Source: Flavobacteriaceae bacterium (GTDB taxonomy: Bacteria > Bacteroidota > Bacteroidia > Flavobacteriales > Flavobacteriaceae). From it: DNA of 36,866 nt. The DNA lies in assembly GCA_002723075.1 (NCBI GenBank), contig PBNJ01000005.1, forward strand, positions 1 through 36,866, read 5' to 3'. The position numbers and the translations under genes were made by a program. The notes under the pieces were generated by a model that worked only from the letters and a program-made list of their open reading frames with translations, searched no databases and was not told the DNA's origin. This document shows positions 33,143-36,866 of this stretch, in pieces (position 1 is the first letter of the stretch; each line of letters starts with the position of its first letter).

Positions 33143-33799
33143 ATGAATGAAAAAATACATGTGTATTGTATGCCAGGAATGGCAGCAAATTCTAAAATTT
33201 TTGAGCACATCCGCTTGCCAAAGCCCTATGTGATTCATCTTTTGGATTGGATTGATCCGCATCAGGATGAAAGTCTCCATTCATACGCCAGTCGTATTTG
33301 TGAAAAAATTTCACACAACAACCCTGTACTTATCGGAGTTTCCTTTGGCGGAATTATCGTTCAAGAAATGAGTAAAATCATTTCTTGTAAAAAGGTTATC
33401 ATCATCTCAAGTGTAAAGTCCTACAAAGAATTCCCGATTCATATTTTATTGGGCCGTAAGTCAAAAGCTTACAAATATTTTCCGACCCAATGGGTTGATA
33501 AAACAGAAGATTTTATCGGATTTGTTTTTGGTCCAGCGTTGCGAAAGAGAATGAAACTTCACAAATATTACCTTTCTGTTCGCAATAAAAATTATTTGGA
33601 TTGGGCTTTGCATCATTTTTTTCAATGGGAAAGGGAGGAAGCAGACCCAGAGGTGATCCATATCCACGGCTCACTTGATGCTTTGATTCCAGTATTCAAT
33701 CTAAAAAATTATATATCTGTGCCAGGTGGAACCCACGCCCTGATTTTAGTCAAAGCTTCTTGGTTAAATCAGTATTTGCCGGAGCTCATTTCAAAATAA
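33143..33799 (+). CDS. Alpha/beta hydrolase
   Basis: 218 aa cytoplasmic alpha/beta-hydrolase, with no signal peptide. HVYCMPGMAANSKIF is the oxyanion-side beginning. The nucleophile elbow GVSFGG has Ser67, the acid is probably Asp179 in HIHGSLDALIP, and the catalytic His is His198 in GGTHAL. The substrate is unknown. It is followed 1 bp later by the lytic transglycosylase ATG, so the two are probably cotranscribed; that does not prove a cell-wall role. ATG at 33143. Confidence 0.85.
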   Translation: MNEKIHVYCMPGMAANSKIFEHIRLPKPYVIHLLDWIDPHQDESLHSYASRICEKISHNNPVLIGVSFGGIIVQEMSKIISCKKVIIISSVKSYKEFPIHILLGRKSKAYKYFPTQWVDKTEDFIGFVFGPALRKRMKLHKYYLSVRNKNYLDWALHHFFQWEREEADPEVIHIHGSLDALIPVFNLKNYISVPGGTHALILVKASWLNQYLPELISK

Positions 33800-33800
33800 T

Positions 33801-34688
33801 ATGCACTTTATGAACTCATTCAAAGTACTCTATTTTTTATTCGTTTTAGCCCTTTTTTCGCAATGCACAACGCTCAACTCTACATCACCCATACAGACAA
33901 ACACACAAATCATTCCAACGTATCCACAGTCCATCTCCTTTGCAGGCGAAGTGGTATATCTTGACAAACACTATGTTTTGGAGAGACTCGATAGAGAGTT
34001 ATTGGTCAACAACTTTTGGCATTCGAATAGCATATTGGTTTTAAAACGTGCCGCTAAATATTTCCCCATTATCGAACCCATATTACAAGAAAATGGCATA
34101 CCAGATGATTTTAAATATTTGGCTGTCATCGAAAGTGGTTTGACTCATGTTGTTTCCCCTGCTGGGGCGGAGGGGTTTTGGCAATTCATGCCACAAACGG
34201 CTAGAGATTACGGATTGGAAGTCAATGGAGATATCGATGAACGCCTTCACCTGATCAAGGCCACGGAAAGCGCAGCCGCTTATCTCATAGATGCCTATGC
34301 GGAGTTTGGAAATTGGACTTTGGCAGCTGCAGCATACAATGCGGGTGTGCAACGAATCAAGTATTCATTGGAGAAACAACAAACAAAGTCTTATTACGAT
34401 TTACATCTCAACGAAGAAACCTCTCGATACATGTATCGAATACTAGCGACAAAACTGATCTTTGAATCTCCAGAAAGGTATGGTTTTGTGATTCCGAAAG
34501 CGCAAACTTATCTTTTTCCAAATACCAAATTGGTAAAAGTGAGTACATCTCCAATCGATTGGGTTGCCTTTGCACAATCTCAAAATATGAGCTATGCAGA
34601 CTTTCGAGAACTGAATCCTTGGATCAAGGGGTATCAACATTCCAATCGGAACAATAAAGAATACGAAATCAGGATATTTGTGGACTAA
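33801..34688 (+). CDS. Membrane-bound lytic transglycosylase (SLT domain, MltD-like)
   Basis: 295 aa peptidoglycan lytic transglycosylase that cleaves glycan strands to 1,6-anhydro-MurNAc ends. An N-terminal hydrophobic segment (8-19) is followed by Cys22, a possible lipoprotein cysteine, although FSQC is a poor lipobox. The SLT domain spans about 80-220: catalytic Glu111 in AVIESGLTHVVSPAGAEG, then GFWQFMPQTARDYGL and AAAAYNAG. A LysM-like tail may be present at about 240-295. ATG at 33801, or 33810 (MNSFKVL). Directly downstream of the hydrolase gene; stops overlap with the convergent DUF2892 gene (CTAA). Confidence 0.88.
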   Translation: MHFMNSFKVLYFLFVLALFSQCTTLNSTSPIQTNTQIIPTYPQSISFAGEVVYLDKHYVLERLDRELLVNNFWHSNSILVLKRAAKYFPIIEPILQENGIPDDFKYLAVIESGLTHVVSPAGAEGFWQFMPQTARDYGLEVNGDIDERLHLIKATESAAAYLIDAYAEFGNWTLAAAAYNAGVQRIKYSLEKQQTKSYYDLHLNEETSRYMYRILATKLIFESPERYGFVIPKAQTYLFPNTKLVKVSTSPIDWVAFAQSQNMSYADFRELNPWIKGYQHSNRNNKEYEIRIFVD

Positions 34689-35200
34689 ATGCGCTTGAGC
34701 TGTTGCTGCATCATTTTGATTTGTTCGCCCATCATGCCTTGCTTGTCAAGTTTTTTTGCTTCTTTGAGTAAGGCAGTTGCTTCTCGCTTTCTTCTTTTTT
34801 GCATCGCAATTCCTGCGAGACTGAGTTTGGCCATGGCCATATCGTGTTTCATATTGAGTCCAAGCGCAATCGCTTTTCGGAAATATTTCTCCGCTTGGGT
34901 GAGATTGGACTGCGATGTGATGACCCCTTTAATAAAATTGAAGTAGCCCACTTGTTTGGTGGTAAGCGCAGCTTCCGGGTTGTTGATTCGGTTCAACCAC
35001 TTTTCGGTACCCTTAAAATCTTGTTTTCGCATGCGGAGAAAAGCAAGTATTAGAATTTCATTCTTATAATACAATAAAATAAACATTCCAGAGAGAAAGA
35101 TCAAGGCAATGCCATTGCCGATAAATTCTTCAGTAAATTGGTAAACAGCATAGCCCAAGCTGAGAATAGCGAGAACGATTTTGATAAATTTTGGAAACAT
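34685..35200 (-). CDS. DUF2892/TPR-like small membrane protein
   Basis: 171 aa protein. Two hydrophobic segments (about 5-22 and 28-45) resemble the DUF2892 membrane domain. The rest is helical and charged, with TPR-like spacing (AEKYFRKAIALG, AMAKLSLAGIAMQKRRKREATALLKEAKKL). Flavobacterial proteins of this layout are usually uncharacterised. Topology would place the helical repeats in the cytoplasm or periplasm; this is not determined. ATG at 35200. A TATTTTTG box lies 17 nt upstream in the 109-bp gap shared with rpmH. Confidence 0.75.
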   Translation of the reverse strand: MFPKFIKIVLAILSLGYAVYQFTEEFIGNGIALIFLSGMFILLYYKNEILILAFLRMRKQDFKGTEKWLNRINNPEAALTTKQVGYFNFIKGVITSQSNLTQAEKYFRKAIALGLNMKHDMAMAKLSLAGIAMQKRRKREATALLKEAKKLDKQGMMGEQIKMMQQQLKRI

Positions 35201-35217
35201 CTTATTGATTTTCTGGT

Positions 35218-35225
35218 CAAAAATA
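35218..35225 (-). promoter_or_regulatory. Candidate -7 box for the DUF2892 gene (TATTTTTG)
   Basis: Minus-strand exact TAnnTTTG match 17 nt before the ATG at 35200; no TTG at -33 spacing. Confidence 0.35.
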
Positions 35226-35247
35226 ATTAATTCTTACGGAATGCTTC

Positions 35248-35277
35248 TTGAAATCGCAGTTTTATATTGTATATTTG
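35248..35277 (+). promoter_or_regulatory. rpmH promoter (TTG-N19-TATATTTG)
   Basis: TTG (35248-35250), a 19-nt spacer and TATATTTG (35270-35277) fully match the Bacteroidetes consensus. The expected leader is about 27 nt before the ATG at 35310. Confidence 0.75.
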
Positions 35278-35309
35278 CAGCCGTTTGAGTAAGAGATACA
35301 CAATATATT

Positions 35310-35468
35310 ATGAAAAGAACATTTCAACCCTCTAAAAGAAAGCGCCGTAACAAGCATGGTTTCATGGAAAGAATGTCTTCTGTTGGTGGACAAAAAGTAC
35401 TGGCCGCACGTCGTGCAAAAGGCCGAAAAAAGCTGTCTGTATCTTCTGAACCAAGACATAAAAAATAA
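35310..35468 (+). CDS. rpmH: 50S ribosomal protein L34
   Basis: 52 aa, highly basic ribosomal protein. The sequence [20 protein letters not shown] is the universal L34 beginning, and [17 protein letters not shown] the usual end. ATG at 35310, TAA at 35466-35468. It has its own full-consensus promoter and is followed by a terminator, so it is a strong monocistronic unit. It is not next to rnpA or dnaA, unlike the arrangement in many other phyla. Confidence 0.97.
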   Translation: MKRTFQPSKRKRRNKHGFMERMSSVGGQKVLAARRAKGRKKLSVSSEPRHKK

Positions 35469-35489
35469 GTGAATAAATCGTTGAAAAAC

Positions 35490-35524
35490 AAAGGTGTTTC
35501 TATTAGTAGTAACACCTTTTTTTT
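35490..35524 (+). terminator. Intrinsic terminator after rpmH
   Basis: AAAGGTGTT (35490-35498), a 12-nt loop, AACACCTTT (35511-35519), then a T-run to 35524. Perfect 9-bp stem, 21 bp after the L34 stop and 38 bp before the carB ATG. Confidence 0.85.
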
Positions 35525-35562
35525 ATATATATTTCCACCAAAATTAACACACCACACAACTC

Positions 35563-36866
35563 ATGCCAAAGCGTCCTGAAATAAACTCTATTCTCATAAT
35601 AGGTTCAGGCCCCATCATCATAGGTCAAGCATGTGAATTCGATTATGCGGGAAGTCAAGCCCTTCGTTCTTTGCGGGAAGATGGAATCGAAACAATTCTG
35701 ATCAACTCCAATCCGGCGACGATTATGACCGACCCATCTATGGCGGATCACATTTATCTAAAACCTCTCACAACCAATTCCATTCGCGAGATTCTTAAAA
35801 GGCATAAAGTCGATGCTGTTTTGCCGACTATGGGTGGCCAGACAGCCTTAAATCTTTGTATAGAAACTGACGAGAAAGGGGTTTGGGAAGAATTTGGGGT
35901 TGAAATTATTGGGGTTGATATTGATGCGATAAACATCACAGAAGACCGCGATCAATTTAAACAGTTGTTAAAAACCATTGACATTCCTGTTGCTCCAGCC
36001 AAGACTGCAACTTCCTTTTTGAAAGGAAAAGAAATTGCACAGGAGTTTGGTTTTCCACTTGTAATCCGCCCCTCCTTTACTCTTGGTGGTACTGGTGCAT
36101 CTTTTGTCCACTCTGCAGATCAATTTGAAACCTTACTAACGAGAGGGTTAGAGGCCTCTCCAATTCACGAGGTTTTAATTGATAAAGCCCTTTTGGGTTG
36201 GAAAGAATACGAGTTGGAGTTACTTCGCGACAAAAATGACAATGTTGTCATTATATGTACCATTGAAAATATGGATCCGATGGGGATCCATACAGGAGAT
36301 TCCATCACCGTTGCACCTGCAATGACTCTTTCCGACACAGCTTTTCAGCGCATGCGTGATATGGCCATCAAAATGATGCGAAGCATCGGAGATTTTGCTG
36401 GAGGTTGTAACGTACAGTTTGCAGTTAGCCCTGACGAGAAAGAAGAAATCATTGCCATTGAAATCAATCCACGGGTTTCCAGATCTTCTGCTTTGGCATC
36501 CAAGGCAACGGGTTATCCCATTGCTAAAATTGCTGCCAAGCTCGCTATCGGATACTCTCTTGACGAATTGAGCAATCAGATAACAGGATCAACTTCGGCC
36601 TTGTTTGAGCCAACGCTTGACTATGTGATTGTGAAAATTCCACGCTGGAACTTTGATAAATTTGAAGGATCGGAAAGAGAGTTGGGTCTGCAAATGAAAT
36701 CTGTCGGAGAAGTGATGGGAATTGGAAGGTCTTTTCAAGAAGCACTTCACAAGGCAACACAATCTCTAGAAATTAAACGCAATGGCTTAGGTGCCGACGG
36801 AAAGGGATATACCAATTATGAAACGGTCATATCCAAACTCAAACACGCTTCTTGGGATCGTGTGTT
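35563..36866 (+). CDS. carB: Carbamoyl-phosphate synthase large subunit, N-terminal part (3' truncated by window)
   Basis: The first 434 codons of the large subunit, which makes carbamoyl phosphate for arginine and pyrimidines from bicarbonate, ATP and ammonia channelled from CarA. The start MPKRPEINSILIIGSGPIIIG is the conserved beginning, followed by GQACEFDYAGSQA, PTMGGQTALN, the ATP-grasp residues in RPSFTLGGTG and EINPRVSRSSALASKATGYP. This covers the first (carboxyphosphate) ATP-grasp domain and the start of the oligomerisation domain. ATG at 35563. It continues past the window end without a stop. TATATTTC about 30 nt upstream is one base off the -7 consensus; carA is not adjacent upstream. 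Confidence 0.96.
   Translation, partial: MPKRPEINSILIIGSGPIIIGQACEFDYAGSQALRSLREDGIETILINSNPATIMTDPSMADHIYLKPLTTNSIREILKRHKVDAVLPTMGGQTALNLCIETDEKGVWEEFGVEIIGVDIDAINITEDRDQFKQLLKTIDIPVAPAKTATSFLKGKEIAQEFGFPLVIRPSFTLGGTGASFVHSADQFETLLTRGLEASPIHEVLIDKALLGWKEYELELLRDKNDNVVIICTIENMDPMGIHTGDSITVAPAMTLSDTAFQRMRDMAIKMMRSIGDFAGGCNVQFAVSPDEKEEIIAIEINPRVSRSSALASKATGYPIAKIAAKLAIGYSLDELSNQITGSTSALFEPTLDYVIVKIPRWNFDKFEGSERELGLQMKSVGEVMGIGRSFQEALHKATQSLEIKRNGLGADGKGYTNYETVISKLKHASWDRV

Noticed and set aside
1-36866. CRISPR arrays, insertion sequences, integrases, phage or defence genes
   Set aside because: No spaced direct repeats and no transposase, integrase, nuclease or toxin-antitoxin family was recognised; all genes look like vertically inherited flavobacterial chromosome genes.

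Overview
The window looks like chromosomal DNA from a marine, proteorhodopsin-bearing member of the Flavobacteriaceae (Bacteroidetes). Four things point there: family-level protein resemblance throughout (DUF4199, DUF2892/TPR, the GlmU-like protein, the MarR/FadN/thiolase/acyl-CoA dehydrogenase cluster), a green-type proteorhodopsin beside a Brp/Blh retinal-forming oxygenase, AT-rich intergenic DNA, and promoter-like elements of the Bacteroidetes type (TTG, about 17-20 nt, TAnnTTTG). No strain can be named from sequence alone.

Layout. 1-541: 3' end of argS (+), closed by a hairpin that can terminate in both directions. 592-2295: proteorhodopsin (-) and blh (+), divergent. 2331-5145: ffh-folD-queE (+), joined by two ATGA overlaps. 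5221-9474: a fatty acid hydroxylase/sterol desaturase (+), secreted NamZ-type exo-N-acetylmuramidase (-), LolC/E-like permease (+) and a PLP cysteine synthase/CBS-type enzyme (+). 9486-18135: all on the minus strand, read right to left as acyl-CoA ligase, MarR regulator, FadN-type fused dehydrogenase/hydratase, thiolase, acyl-CoA dehydrogenase and then YihY/BrkB; this is a nearly complete fatty-acid beta-oxidation locus. 18206-28256: purL, RsmB/NOP methyltransferase, MsbA-like ABC exporter, phosphosugar mutase, GT2 glycosyltransferase and DUF4199 protein, all minus. 28331-29812: L31 type B and a GlmU-like protein (+). 29809-34688: peptide-binding lipoprotein (-), mtaB (+), small GNAT-fold protein (-), alpha/beta hydrolase (+), lytic transglycosylase (+). 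34685-36866: DUF2892/TPR protein (-), rpmH (+) and the 5' part of carB (+), which runs off the window.

The genome is compact. No gene-free stretch exceeds about 115 bases, several convergent pairs overlap at their stop codons, and one divergent pair has start codons only 3 bp apart. No tRNA, rRNA, CRISPR array, insertion sequence or phage gene was seen.

How the genes work together. Blh would cleave beta-carotene to the retinal needed by proteorhodopsin, but no carotenoid synthesis genes lie here. The acyl-CoA ligase activates fatty acids and the MarR-linked cluster degrades them; a perfect 18-bp palindrome at the marR promoter is the likely operator. Most of the rest is housekeeping. I do not see a clearly new multi-gene system. 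The most interesting unexplained signals are the MarR palindrome, a structured intergenic element with a DnaA-box-like site between rsmB and purL, and promoter boxes so close to start codons that some mRNAs may be leaderless.
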